This document shows, in pieces, positions 1-7,183 of a DNA stretch of 10,034 nt. The position numbers and the translations under genes are program-made. This DNA is from Gammaproteobacteria bacterium (lineage in GTDB: Bacteria > Pseudomonadota > Gammaproteobacteria > Arenicellales > Poriferihabitantaceae). The stretch lies in contig VXPI01000029.1 in assembly GCA_009839585.1 (NCBI GenBank), positions 1 to 10,034 of the forward strand, written 5' to 3'. Position 1 is the first letter of the stretch, and each line of letters opens with the position of its first letter. The notes under the pieces were generated by a model. That model had not been told where the DNA came from. It made no database searches and was given only the letters and a program-made list of their open reading frames with translations.

Positions 1-971
1 GTATGGGTGTGCCATGTATTCCCGGGTCCAACGGAACAATCCCTCAAAATCGCGATGAACTGGTCACGCTTGCCAATAAGATTGGCTACCCCCTGTTGCT
101 GAAAGCCAGCGGGGGAGGAGGGGGCAAGGGTATGCGCCAGGTGCTGCGGGAACAGGATTTATTTGAAGCAATAGAACTGACTTCAAAAGAAGCGCTTGCC
201 GCTTTTGGCAATGATTCGCTTTACATGGAACGCTACCTGAAATCACCGCGACACATTGAAATCCAGGTTCTGGCAGACCAGCACGGAAATATCCTGCATC
301 TGGGAGATCGCGACTGCTCGATTCAGAGGCGATACCAGAAAGTCATTGAAGAATCACCGGCACCCGGGATATCCGATGAACAACGATCGGAAATCGGCGA
401 GATTTGTGTGAATACCTGTAAACAGATGCAATACAAGGGGGTGGGAACCTTTGAATTCCTGTTTCAGGATGGACAGTTCTACTTCATTGAAATGAATACC
501 CGAATCCAGGTTGAGCATCCGGTGACGGAGTTGGTGACCGGCATTGATCTTGTGCAGGAGCAAATTCTGGTTGCAGACGGGAATGATCTTGGCTTTAGCC
601 AGCAGGATGTGAGCCTTGCAGGACATGCAATTGAGTGCAGGATCAATGCTGAAGATCCTGAGACATTTATCCCGTCACCAGGTCAAATAACTCGTATACA
701 TATCCCCGGAGGTCCAGGTGTAAGAGTGGATTCACATGCCTATACAAACTACAATGTGCCCCCGTTTTATGACTCTCTGATCGGCAAGGTTATTACACAT
801 GGCCGAGACCGGAAAGAGGCAATAGCCAGAATGTCAGGTGCATTGCAGGAAATGCAGGTAGAAGGCATCAAGACCAACATTCCCATGCATCAATCCATAC
901 TCCGGAATCAGGAATTCCAGCAAGGAGGATACGATATTCACTTTCTCAAGAACCAGCTTGACGTTGACTGA
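1..971 (+). CDS. accC: Biotin carboxylase subunit of acetyl-CoA carboxylase, 5'-truncated by the window edge
   Basis: AccC carboxylates the biotin carried on AccB, using ATP and bicarbonate, in the first committed step of fatty acid synthesis in the cytoplasm. The visible part aligns without gaps to E. coli AccC from about residue 126 to the C-terminus, so roughly 125 residues of the N-terminal biotin-carboxylase domain lie upstream of the window. The reading frame is open to base 1, and the ATG at position 3 is internal, not the start. Visible are the ATP-grasp glycine-rich loop (KASGGGGGKGM, bases about 102-134), the RDCSIQRRYQKVIEE segment with the catalytic Lys, and EMNTRIQVEHPVTE with the metal-binding and catalytic Glu/Asn/Arg residues. 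The C-terminal biotin-carboxylase domain follows (GHAIECRINAEDP). All expected catalytic residues in this part are present. The end overlaps prmA by 14 bases, suggesting coupled translation. accB would be expected just upstream, but that is inference. Confidence 0.97.
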   Translation, partial: MGVPCIPGSNGTIPQNRDELVTLANKIGYPLLLKASGGGGGKGMRQVLREQDLFEAIELTSKEALAAFGNDSLYMERYLKSPRHIEIQVLADQHGNILHLGDRDCSIQRRYQKVIEESPAPGISDEQRSEIGEICVNTCKQMQYKGVGTFEFLFQDGQFYFIEMNTRIQVEHPVTELVTGIDLVQEQILVADGNDLGFSQQDVSLAGHAIECRINAEDPETFIPSPGQITRIHIPGGPGVRVDSHAYTNYNVPPFYDSLIGKVITHGRDRKEAIARMSGALQEMQVEGIKTNIPMHQSILRNQEFQQGGYDIHFLKNQLDVD

Positions 972-1875
972 TTACATCGAATTTTCCCGCCTCACGCAAA
1001 AATCCGATTCAAGCCAGATTGAGGCATTATTCGTAGAAGCCGGAGCCTGTTCGATTACGGTTGAAGGCGCTGATCAGCAAATTCACCTTGAAGAAGATCA
1101 TTGCAGCACACCCTGGGAGATCGTAAAGCTATCGGCTCTATTTGATCCGACAGCCCTGGATCTGGAATCCATCAGGAAAATTCAGTCTGACCTCACGGAA
1201 TTTCCGCTCAGTGAATCTCTACGCTTCCGGAAATTAGGTATTCGAAACTGGGACGAGGAGTGGAAAAAACATATTCAGCCTACCATAGTCAATGACTGTA
1301 TATGGATAGGTCCAACCTGGGATAAACCAGACTTGGAATACCGGCATATTGTTCATATTGATCCCGGACTTGCTTTTGGCACGGGTAATCATGAAACAAC
1401 AAGTCTTTGTCTTGAGGTGCTGGCCAATCATGCCCTTGACGATGTGGGTGTGGTCGATTTCGGATGCGGTACAGGTATTTTGGGGATTGTGTCCTGTATT
1501 CTGGGGGCGCGCTACTCAATTGGCGTGGATATTGATCCCAATGCGATAGAGGTTGCCAATCGGAATGCGGAGCAAAATGATGTCGAAAGACAGTTCAAGG
1601 CTCACCTATTGGAAGAATTTCTGAATACCGGGGAGCTACGATCGGCAAAGCACAATGTCGTAGTTGCAAATATTCTGACCAGTACCCTCATCGAACATTC
1701 ACGGACACTGAAGGACCTAGTAGCTGATCAAGGTACATTGATTCTCTCGGGAATTTTGGCCAACCAGAGTCAGGCTGTTTCAGACGCTTATCGGGATGCA
1801 TTTGACTTTTCGATTTTACAGCGTGGAGATTGGGTGGCCCTCACTGGAATCAGACGGGAGAATGAATCTGGATGA
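958..1875 (+). CDS. prmA: Ribosomal protein L11 methyltransferase
   Basis: PrmA is an S-adenosylmethionine-dependent methyltransferase that methylates ribosomal protein L11 at its N-terminus and lysines. The product is about 305 residues, close to the usual 293-300. An N-terminal L11-recognition domain is followed by the linker motif WDEEWKKH (residues about 98-105), GLAFGTGNHETT (137-148), the SAM-binding glycine motif DFGCGTGILGI (167-177), the acidic GVDIDPNAIEVA (189-200) and the catalytic-loop motif ANIL (237-240). The start is uncertain. No ATG lies near the expected N-terminus, so a TTG at 958 (AAGAA at 948-952, five bases upstream) or a TTG at 964 must be used. The protein begins TDYIEFSRL, matching the start of the family either way. 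The start lies inside the end of accC, as in the common accBC-prmA cluster. Loss of PrmA is tolerated in E. coli; the ribosomal role is family knowledge. Confidence 0.95.
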   Translation: MTLTDYIEFSRLTQKSDSSQIEALFVEAGACSITVEGADQQIHLEEDHCSTPWEIVKLSALFDPTALDLESIRKIQSDLTEFPLSESLRFRKLGIRNWDEEWKKHIQPTIVNDCIWIGPTWDKPDLEYRHIVHIDPGLAFGTGNHETTSLCLEVLANHALDDVGVVDFGCGTGILGIVSCILGARYSIGVDIDPNAIEVANRNAEQNDVERQFKAHLLEEFLNTGELRSAKHNVVVANILTSTLIEHSRTLKDLVADQGTLILSGILANQSQAVSDAYRDAFDFSILQRGDWVALTGIRRENESG

Positions 1876-1895
1876 CCATGCATAGTTTGAATAAA

Positions 1896-1919
1896 ATATC
1901 AATATCAATATCAATATCA
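1896..1919 (+). repeat. Perfect hexanucleotide tandem repeat (ATATCA)x4
   Basis: Four exact head-to-tail copies of ATATCA occupy these bases, and one further matching A at 1895 makes a 25-base perfect tract. It lies in the 68-base gap between prmA and the DUF3426 gene, ending five bases before a perfect TATAAT. It would overlap the -35 region and spacer of that promoter. Hexamer length preserves helical phase only partly, so copy-number change could alter promoter geometry. That is inference. Confidence 0.9.
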
Positions 1920-1930
1920 TAAACTATAAT
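1902..1930 (+). promoter_or_regulatory. Putative sigma-70 promoter for the DUF3426 gene
   Basis: A perfect -10 hexamer TATAAT sits at 1925-1930, fourteen bases before the ATG at 1944. The region where a -35 box should be (about 1902-1907) consists of ATATCA repeat units and matches TTGACA poorly. A better -35-like TTGAAT lies at 1887-1892, but 32 bases away, too far for a normal spacer. If the -10 is used, transcription would begin near 1937 and leave a leader of only about seven bases before the ATG. No Shine-Dalgarno sequence is seen there, which agrees with a near-leaderless message. The box could also be chance in an AT-rich gap. Confidence 0.35.
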
Positions 1931-1943
1931 CTTATTGCTGAAT

Positions 1944-3077
1944 ATGAACGAACAGAATTACTGTAGTTGCCCATTCTGCGAATCCGTGTTTATTCTTCGA
2001 CAGAGCCTTTCCAGGGTGATTTGCGGAAATTGCGGTGAGATGTTTGATGCACATCTCAATCGCGTTATCCGTATGGGAAATAAATTTGTCCCCGATGTTG
2101 GAATTCGTTCTTCTGTTGAATCATCAGGCAACCCAGTATCACCCCAGATTCCACTTCGGGGTCAGCGTGCTTCTGATAAAAAACCCGTGACAGAAAACAG
2201 ACATGAATTTGACCAGAATGAATCACTGAATCTGAAAACCGAATCAAGGCCGGGCAAGAAAACGCAAAAGCACAAGGCCCCCTATCTCCGGGATCCGACT
2301 ATCCCAATCCCGGATAATGTGCAAACCGGGTCAGATAGGTTGTCTGATCAGGGTTCTGAAGCGGATACATGGATAGACTCACCGGCAACAGAACAGACTG
2401 ATCCCCAACTTTTTACTCAAGATTTTCACGAAAGGCCACAGGACAACCCTCCCGAGAGCCCAATGCCTTCGGGGTTCATCGGCAAAACCGGGAAAAAGCG
2501 ATCCAAAAAGCGCGCAAGATCATCGCCCAAAAGCCCACATGGTCTTGATCGAATGCATCAGCAGAAAAGTCAAGTTACCAACCTTATCGCAGATCGAAAA
2601 AATCCTGTATCAACCATCGTATGGAGCATGGCATGCATTGCATTCCTGTCTATTCTGGTGATTCAGATAGAAGCCTTTGCGGTGCCGAAATATGCGCAAA
2701 CCACAAAGTATCGCCCCTATCTCGAGGCTTTTTGCATGGTCGCTCAATGCAATCTTCCCATGTTTGAAGATGTCGAAAACCTGAAGCTTATGCACACTAT
2801 CATTGAACTCCACCCGAGCCAGCCGGGTGCTGTCAGAATCCAGGTCAGGCTGATCAATGAAGCCAAACATCCGCAGCCTTACCCAGAACTGCAGCTGACT
2901 CTCACAGACAAATTCGGTCGGATTGTCGGCAAAAGGGTCTACGATCCTTCGGTTTATTTGCCTGATGATGTCGAGAACAAGATGGCATCCGGTCTTCTCT
3001 CCTCGGTCAAGCTGGATCTTGCAAAACCGCATGAGAATGCCTATGGGTTTGCGGTTAACGTGGTTGGCGATGCGTAA
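1944..3077 (+). CDS. Zinc-ribbon (MJ0042-type) and DUF3426 domain membrane protein, function unknown
   Basis: This protein of about 377 residues has no assigned function. Residues 7-35 form a zinc ribbon with two knuckles, C9-P-F-C12 and C27-G-N-C30, of the MJ0042 finger type. Residues about 45-220 are a polar, Pro/Ser/Lys-rich, probably disordered linker. It carries a very basic patch, GKKRSKKRARSSPKSP, at about 180-197. One hydrophobic segment (about 223-243) is a probable membrane helix, and the rest resembles DUF3426, including the FCMVAQCNLP signature (263-272) with two cysteines. The inferred topology is zinc ribbon in the cytoplasm and DUF3426 domain in the periplasm. The gene sits between prmA and fis, as its homologues do in Pseudomonas and relatives. 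The ATG at 1944 is preferred; a TTG at 1935 in the same frame would add three residues. No good ribosome binding site precedes either. The linker seems long, but family lengths vary. Confidence 0.85.
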   Translation: MNEQNYCSCPFCESVFILRQSLSRVICGNCGEMFDAHLNRVIRMGNKFVPDVGIRSSVESSGNPVSPQIPLRGQRASDKKPVTENRHEFDQNESLNLKTESRPGKKTQKHKAPYLRDPTIPIPDNVQTGSDRLSDQGSEADTWIDSPATEQTDPQLFTQDFHERPQDNPPESPMPSGFIGKTGKKRSKKRARSSPKSPHGLDRMHQQKSQVTNLIADRKNPVSTIVWSMACIAFLSILVIQIEAFAVPKYAQTTKYRPYLEAFCMVAQCNLPMFEDVENLKLMHTIIELHPSQPGAVRIQVRLINEAKHPQPYPELQLTLTDKFGRIVGKRVYDPSVYLPDDVENKMASGLLSSVKLDLAKPHENAYGFAVNVVGDA

Positions 3078-3293
3078 TGCAAGGATGATGAAATGGAGTT
3101 GTTTGGCATGATCTAGGCAAAATCATTTCGAGGTAGGGAAGATGCCGGACATATACAAAATCAAGGCCGGGCTGTAGCCTCTGCCCTGTCTTTTCAGATA
3201 TTATCAGGGTGATCCCAGCCGCTGGCAGAGTTCGTGTCCATGTTGCATAATAGCATCCAGTTCGGCGATTGAGGGCAGTCAATGCGAAATCAT

Positions 3294-3312
3294 GCCCCTT
3301 AAAAATAGGGGC
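3294..3312 (+). other. Hairpin A upstream of fis: GCCCCT arm, 7-base loop, AGGGGC arm
   Basis: A perfect six-base-pair inverted repeat (3294-3299 with 3307-3312) encloses the loop TAAAAAT. The downstream sequence is not T-rich, so this is not a typical intrinsic terminator on the + strand. It directly precedes a second hairpin of identical geometry, separated by one base, and ends 48 bases before the TATAAT of the putative fis promoter. Confidence 0.5.
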
Positions 3313-3313
3313 T

Positions 3314-3332
3314 GTTGCTCGTTGGCAGCAAC
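3314..3332 (+). other. Hairpin B upstream of fis: GTTGCT arm, 7-base loop, AGCAAC arm
   Basis: A perfect six-base-pair inverted repeat (3314-3319 with 3327-3332) encloses CGTTGGC. It starts one base after hairpin A, and the two have the same stem and loop lengths but unrelated sequences. They could be an RNA structure at the end of the upstream transcript, a protein-binding region upstream of the fis promoter, or chance. No known RNA family was recognised. Confidence 0.45.
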
Positions 3333-3339
3333 TCAACTC

Positions 3340-3366
3340 TTCACTGACTCATTCGCGGTATATAAT
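3340..3366 (+). promoter_or_regulatory. Putative promoter of the fis-purHD gene series
   Basis: A perfect -10 hexamer TATAAT occurs at 3361-3366, 84 bases before the fis ATG. The best -35-like hexamer is TTCACT at 3340-3345 (four of six matches) with a short 15-base spacer. No TG extended -10 element is present. Promoters of fis are often strong with imperfect spacing and respond to growth rate, but that control cannot be read from this sequence. It is the only promoter-like site found before fis and would drive at least fis and purH. Confidence 0.4.
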
Positions 3367-3450
3367 TTACAGGCTTCTGATTATTTCAATCAATCACGCC
3401 GAAATATCCAATACCCCCTCATAAGTGAATGAGACAAAAGGACTTGACCC

Positions 3451-3672
3451 ATGATTAGACAACAAATCAAGCTTGCGCTTGATGATTATATGGAGCAGTC
3501 GTACGATAAGTTACTGTGCAATCTCCATGGCATGGTACTCGGCGAAGTCGAAAAAGCGTTGCTTGAATCGGTCATGGAACGTGTAGGCCACAATCAGACA
3601 CAGGCAGCCCGTATTCTTGGAATCAATCGAAACACGCTCCGTCGCAAACTCGAAAAGTATGAACTTTCCTGA
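3451..3672 (+). CDS. fis: Fis-family DNA-binding nucleoid protein, short form
   Basis: Fis is a dimeric nucleoid protein that bends DNA and tunes growth-phase transcription, for example of rRNA operons. The 73-residue product matches the core of E. coli Fis (98 residues) from helix A onward, including the C-terminal helix-turn-helix NQTQAARILGINRNTLRRKLEKY (residues about 48-70). The N-terminal segment of about 25 residues that forms the mobile beta-hairpin arm in E. coli Fis is absent. This is not a mis-called start. An in-frame TGA lies at 3445-3447, one codon before the ATG, and a good AAGGA ribosome site (3438-3442) is spaced eight bases from it. Similar short Fis proteins are known, for example in betaproteobacteria. 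Purine genes follow after 44 bases. Since the arm is what E. coli Fis uses to activate invertases, this version probably lacks that activity (inference). Confidence 0.93.
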   Translation: MIRQQIKLALDDYMEQSYDKLLCNLHGMVLGEVEKALLESVMERVGHNQTQAARILGINRNTLRRKLEKYELS

Positions 3673-3716
3673 AAGATTGACTTGTATACTTGAACCCCAG
3701 TTCATGCGGAATTGAA

Positions 3717-5285
3717 ATGATCAAGCCAATTAAACGGGCCTTGATCAGTGTTTCAGACAAGGACGGACTAATTCCATTTGCTCGGTTTCTTGTCAGCCGG
3801 GATGTTGAGATTCTCTCCACGGGTGGTACCCAATCGCATCTCGAACAGCACGATATTCCGGTGGTTGGAGTGGATGAATATACTGGTTTTTCCGAGATTA
3901 TGGGGGGGCGTGTCAAAACCCTGCATCCGAAAATTCATGGCGGGATCTTGTCGCGTAGAGACGAGGACCGGGAAGAGATGGAGCGTTGCATGATTTCCGA
4001 GATTGATCTGGTCGTGGTCAATCTCTATCCATTCGAAACGGCCATAGCCAACCCTGACTGTACATTCGAAACTGCGATTGAAAATATCGATATTGGCGGC
4101 CCGACGATGTTGCGATCTGCGGCCAAAAACCATCAGTATGTCACAGTGGTGACGGATAGTTCAGATTATGAAAAGGTCATGTCCGAGATACGTGAGAATG
4201 CAGGGCAAACCTCCGGAAATCTTCGCCGGAAGCTTGCCGCCAAGGTGTTTCGGCATACCAGCCGCTATGATCAGGCAATCAACGATTATTTGGCAATTGA
4301 TGCAACTCGGTCAGGGGCATTATTTCCCCCGGTGTTGCGCCCCCGTTATATTCTGAGACAGACATTGCGATACGGAGAAAATCCACATCAGAAGGCAGGT
4401 TTTTATGTCGACCCGGACCACTCCGTCCCTGGCGTATCGACCGCCCAGCTCATACAGGGGAAGGAATTGTCCTATAACAATATTGCAGATGCAGATGCTG
4501 CGATCGAGTGCGCTCTCCAATTTAATGAAGGTCCCGCCTGTGTGATTGTAAAACACGCCAATCCTTGTGGTGTGGCCGTAGCTAAGTCGATTCGTGATGC
4601 CTATGAACGGGCATATCAGACAGATTCCGAATCTGCCTTTGGCGGCATTATTGCCTTTAATTGCGAGATTGATCGAGACACGGCATCGACCATTCTTGAT
4701 CGGCAGTTTGTTGAAGTCATCGTTGCCCCTCGCGTTACATCCGACGCAATTGAAATTCTAGGGACCAAGTCATCAATTCGTATACTTCAATTGGGAAATC
4801 TGGATAATGCTGGTCGCCCGCACCAGCAAATGGACACGAAAAAGGTCAGTGGTGGTTTGCTGGTACAGACGCCAGACATTCAGCTATTCGACAAATTTGA
4901 TTGTGTAACCGAACGCTCACCCACTGAACAAGAAAACCAGGATTTGCTGTTCGCCTGGAAAGTCGCCAAATTTGTCAAGTCAAACGCTATTGTCTATGCC
5001 GCAAATCATAGGACTCTGGGGGTTGGTGCGGGACAGATGAGCCGCGTAAATTCTGCACGTATCGCCGGAATCAAAGCCGAGCAATCCGGCCTTGATATCA
5101 AAGGAGCTGTAATGTCTTCCGATGCATTTTTTCCGTTTCGTGATGGAATCGATAATGCGGCCAAATCCGGGATCAGGGCAATCATCCAGCCCGGAGGGTC
5201 GGTGCGTGATCATGAGGTGATTGAAGCAGCAAACGAACATGATATGGCAATGATCTTTACCGGCATACGCCATTTCAGGCATTAG
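3717..5285 (+). CDS. purH: Bifunctional AICAR formyltransferase / IMP cyclohydrolase
   Basis: PurH carries out the last two steps of purine synthesis: formylation of AICAR with 10-formyl-tetrahydrofolate, then ring closure to IMP. The product has 522 residues (E. coli 529). The N-terminal MGS-like cyclohydrolase domain shows [10 protein letters not shown] (8-17), STGGT (34-38) and [14 protein letters not shown] (63-76). The C-terminal transformylase domain shows RYGENPHQ (218-225) and [12 protein letters not shown] (277-288) with the catalytic Lys-His pair (K279, H280), and ends [15 protein letters not shown]...GIRHFRH as expected. The ATG at 3717 is chosen because it gives the standard N-terminus and has GCGGA at 3706-3710. 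A TTG at 3690 in the same frame would add nine unconserved residues. It lies 44 bases after fis and 13 bases before purD, the usual purHD pairing. Confidence 0.97.
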   Translation: MIKPIKRALISVSDKDGLIPFARFLVSRDVEILSTGGTQSHLEQHDIPVVGVDEYTGFSEIMGGRVKTLHPKIHGGILSRRDEDREEMERCMISEIDLVVVNLYPFETAIANPDCTFETAIENIDIGGPTMLRSAAKNHQYVTVVTDSSDYEKVMSEIRENAGQTSGNLRRKLAAKVFRHTSRYDQAINDYLAIDATRSGALFPPVLRPRYILRQTLRYGENPHQKAGFYVDPDHSVPGVSTAQLIQGKELSYNNIADADAAIECALQFNEGPACVIVKHANPCGVAVAKSIRDAYERAYQTDSESAFGGIIAFNCEIDRDTASTILDRQFVEVIVAPRVTSDAIEILGTKSSIRILQLGNLDNAGRPHQQMDTKKVSGGLLVQTPDIQLFDKFDCVTERSPTEQENQDLLFAWKVAKFVKSNAIVYAANHRTLGVGAGQMSRVNSARIAGIKAEQSGLDIKGAVMSSDAFFPFRDGIDNAAKSGIRAIIQPGGSVRDHEVIEAANEHDMAMIFTGIRHFRH

Positions 5286-5298
5286 TTGACGGGTATAT

Positions 5299-6594
5299 GT
5301 GTTGAAAAAAGTCCTTGTTATCGGTTCGGGTGGACGGGAACATGCCCTGGCATGGAAGGCCTCGTTGTCGTCTGACGTGTCTGCGGTTTTCGTGGCCCCG
5401 GGCAATGCTGGCACTGCTTTGGAGAAAAAGACCACGAATGTCCCCTTGCAGCCATCGGATTTCGAAGGACTATTGAACTTTGCCCTTGATGAACAGATCG
5501 ACCTTGTCATAGTCGGACCGGAAGATGTTCTGGTGAATGGAATCGTTGATCAGTTCAGGGAAGCCGGGGTGCCCTGTTTTGGGCCTACGAAGAAGGCTGC
5601 CAGGCTGGAAGGTTCGAAAGAATTTTCAAAAGACTTCATGACCCGTCACAAAATCCCGACTGCGCAGTTTCAATCTTTTTCTGATCTTGAGAAGGCTATA
5701 GATTACCTCAAACATCAGGATTATCCACTGGTGATCAAGGCAGATGGACTGGCAGCCGGTAAAGGCGTCGTGATTTGTCGGGATATGCGTCAGGCTGGAC
5801 AATGTATTGAAGAGATGCTCTCGGGTGAAGTGTTTGACGGGGCAGGCGAGAAAATCGTCATAGAGGAATTCCTGCAGGGTGAAGAAGCGAGTTTCATATG
5901 TATGGTAAATGAGCAGGATTTTCTGGTCATGGCATCCAGTCAGGATCACAAGGCCGCCTATAATGGTGATGCCGGTCCCAATACGGGTGGCATGGGGGCC
6001 TATTCTCCGGCACCTGTGATTGACCCCCAAATGCATGAGGCCGTGATTGAACAGGTCATCAAACCTACCATAAATGGACTCGTTGAAGACGGTATCTCCT
6101 ATACGGGTTTCCTGTATGCGGGACTCATGATTCAGGATGGTATCCCCAATGTGCTTGAATTCAATTGTCGAATGGGAGATCCAGAATCGCAGGTAATCAT
6201 GATGCGCTTGAAGTCTGATCTGGTGACATTATGTATGGCCGCATTGACCGGTCGACTTGGCGAGACTGAAGCAGAATGGTTTCCCCAGGATGCCTTGGGA
6301 GTCGTTATGGCATCACAGGGATATCCGGGTGATTATGCGAAAGGACGCCGAATCGACGGACTCGAAACAGTATTCGATAACAATACCAAGGTATTTCATG
6401 CAGGCACCCGATTGGTACATGGAGAGGTTACGGCCAGTGGTGGGCGAGTGCTGTGTATCACGGCGCTCGGAAAGAACATTGTCGAAGCACAGAAGGAAGC
6501 TTACAAGGCTGCATCTTCGATCAGTTGGCAGGGGGGCTGGCATCGCGATGATATCGGGCATCGTGCTGTCTATCGGTTTCAGGCTTCGGAATGA
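5299..6594 (+). CDS. purD: Phosphoribosylamine-glycine ligase (GAR synthetase)
   Basis: PurD joins glycine to phosphoribosylamine with ATP, the second step of purine synthesis. The product of about 431 residues has the full family length (E. coli 429). Visible are the N-terminal fold VLVIGSGGREHALAWK (5-20), GPED (73-76), the ATP-grasp core VIKADGLAAGKGVVI (145-159), GPNTGGMGAYSP (226-237), and the GARS signature EFNCRMGDPE (287-296). The C-terminal domain follows (ASQGYPGDYAKG). The start is a GTG at 5299 or the next codon, TTG at 5302; there is no in-frame ATG at the conserved N-terminus. Only a weak GGG (5291-5293) serves as ribosome site, so translation may depend on coupling with purH, which ends 13 bases upstream. 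Confidence 0.97.
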   Translation: MLKKVLVIGSGGREHALAWKASLSSDVSAVFVAPGNAGTALEKKTTNVPLQPSDFEGLLNFALDEQIDLVIVGPEDVLVNGIVDQFREAGVPCFGPTKKAARLEGSKEFSKDFMTRHKIPTAQFQSFSDLEKAIDYLKHQDYPLVIKADGLAAGKGVVICRDMRQAGQCIEEMLSGEVFDGAGEKIVIEEFLQGEEASFICMVNEQDFLVMASSQDHKAAYNGDAGPNTGGMGAYSPAPVIDPQMHEAVIEQVIKPTINGLVEDGISYTGFLYAGLMIQDGIPNVLEFNCRMGDPESQVIMMRLKSDLVTLCMAALTGRLGETEAEWFPQDALGVVMASQGYPGDYAKGRRIDGLETVFDNNTKVFHAGTRLVHGEVTASGGRVLCITALGKNIVEAQKEAYKAASSISWQGGWHRDDIGHRAVYRFQASE

Positions 6595-6673
6595 GTATTT
6601 CATTTATTGAAATCACCGAACCCGATATTACCCGAATGACAACTTTTACAATTATGAGGAAAAACAGAAGAAA

Positions 6674-7183
6674 ATGAGTAACCAGTTTGTTTGTATAGTG
6701 ATGGGGTCTGATTCAGACCTCCCGGTGATGAAATCAACCTTTGATGTGCTGGATGAGCTGGGCGTTCGCTGGGAAGCGCATGTTACCTCTGCACACCGTA
6801 CGCCAGAGAGAACCCACGAAATAATCAAGAGTGCCGAGGAGCGTGGCTGTGCCGTATTTATTTCAGCAGCAGGACTTGCTGCCCACCTTGGCGGGGTAGT
6901 TGCGAGCTTGACCGTTCGTCCGGTTATTGGAGTGCCCATGGAGGGAGGTCCATTAAACGGTCATGACGCCTTGCTCTCCACAGTCCAGATGCCGGGCGGC
7001 ATACCGGTCGCATGCGTCGCGATCGGTAAGGCAGGTGCAAAAAATGCAGGATTTCTGGCCGCACAGATTATCGGCGTAGCGAACCCCGACATTGCCAAAA
7101 ATGTGAGAGGTCAACGGGAAAAAAGCGTCAAGGAAATCGCTGACAAGGATCAGGCCCTGCAAGAAGAAATTGATCGCCGTTGA
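6674..7183 (+). CDS. purE: N5-carboxyaminoimidazole ribonucleotide mutase (class I PurE)
   Basis: PurE converts N5-CAIR to CAIR, the carboxylation stage of purine synthesis. The 169-residue protein contains the signature motifs VMGSDSDLPVM (9-19), TSAHRTPERT (38-47) with the catalytic His (H41), SAAGLAAHLGGVVA (64-77), PVIGVPM (83-89) and LLSTVQMPGGIPVACVAIG (100-118). These resemble the bacterial class I mutase rather than the class II AIR carboxylases. Class I enzymes need PurK to make N5-CAIR, but no purK is next to it, so purK is presumably elsewhere. The ATG at 6674 has GAGGA thirteen bases upstream and AGAAG closer. The 79-base gap from purD has a TACAAT at 6647-6652 but no matching -35 box, so a separate promoter is possible but unproven. 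The stop overlaps the tsaC start. Confidence 0.96.
   Translation: MSNQFVCIVMGSDSDLPVMKSTFDVLDELGVRWEAHVTSAHRTPERTHEIIKSAEERGCAVFISAAGLAAHLGGVVASLTVRPVIGVPMEGGPLNGHDALLSTVQMPGGIPVACVAIGKAGAKNAGFLAAQIIGVANPDIAKNVRGQREKSVKEIADKDQALQEEIDRR

Larger units (their letters stand above)
3078..3450 (+). other. 373-base noncoding stretch upstream of fis
   Basis: No plausible gene is seen on either strand; short open frames here lack family resemblance. In many gammaproteobacteria this position, directly before fis, holds dusB (tRNA-dihydrouridine synthase). I found no DusB-like peptide in the + strand frames I read. The first third is featureless. A weak GGGC/GCCC pair (3169-3172 with 3183-3186) followed by TGTCTTTT (3187-3194) could be a poor terminator for the DUF3426 gene. 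Two consecutive hairpins (3294-3332), a TATAAT (3361-3366) and an AT-rich leader precede fis. The stretch probably carries the fis promoter region and perhaps an RNA element. Confidence 0.6.

Noticed and set aside
1897..1921. IHF-type sites (WATCAA core) in the ATATCA repeat
   Set aside because: TATCAA occurs in register three times, but the TTR half that should follow four bases later is missing in each case.
2610..3032. 140-codon open frame on the - strand
   Set aside because: It lies wholly antisense to the conserved membrane and DUF3426 part of the + strand gene and looks like a codon-use shadow.
3179..3230. CTCTGCC/GGCAGAG inverted repeat
   Set aside because: A seven-base match with a 38-base loop is expected by chance in a gap of this size, and competing pairings (CTGCCCT 3181-3187 with AGGGCAG 3272-3278) exist.
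3055..3336. 93-codon open frame on the - strand spanning the DUF3426/fis gap
   Set aside because: It overlaps the end of the DUF3426 gene, has an unlikely composition, shows no recognisable family and runs through the hairpin region.
3677..3690. TTGACT and TATACT before purH as a promoter
   Set aside because: The two hexamers are only two bases apart and cannot act as a -35/-10 pair; neither has a suitable partner.
4980..5510. 176-codon open frame on the - strand
   Set aside because: It is antisense to the conserved ends of purH and purD, both clearly real; the translation is a shadow with no family resemblance.
6597..6613. ATTTCA/TGAAAT hairpin just after purD
   Set aside because: The stem is six pairs of mostly A-T with a five-base loop and no T-run follows, so it is too weak to call a terminator.
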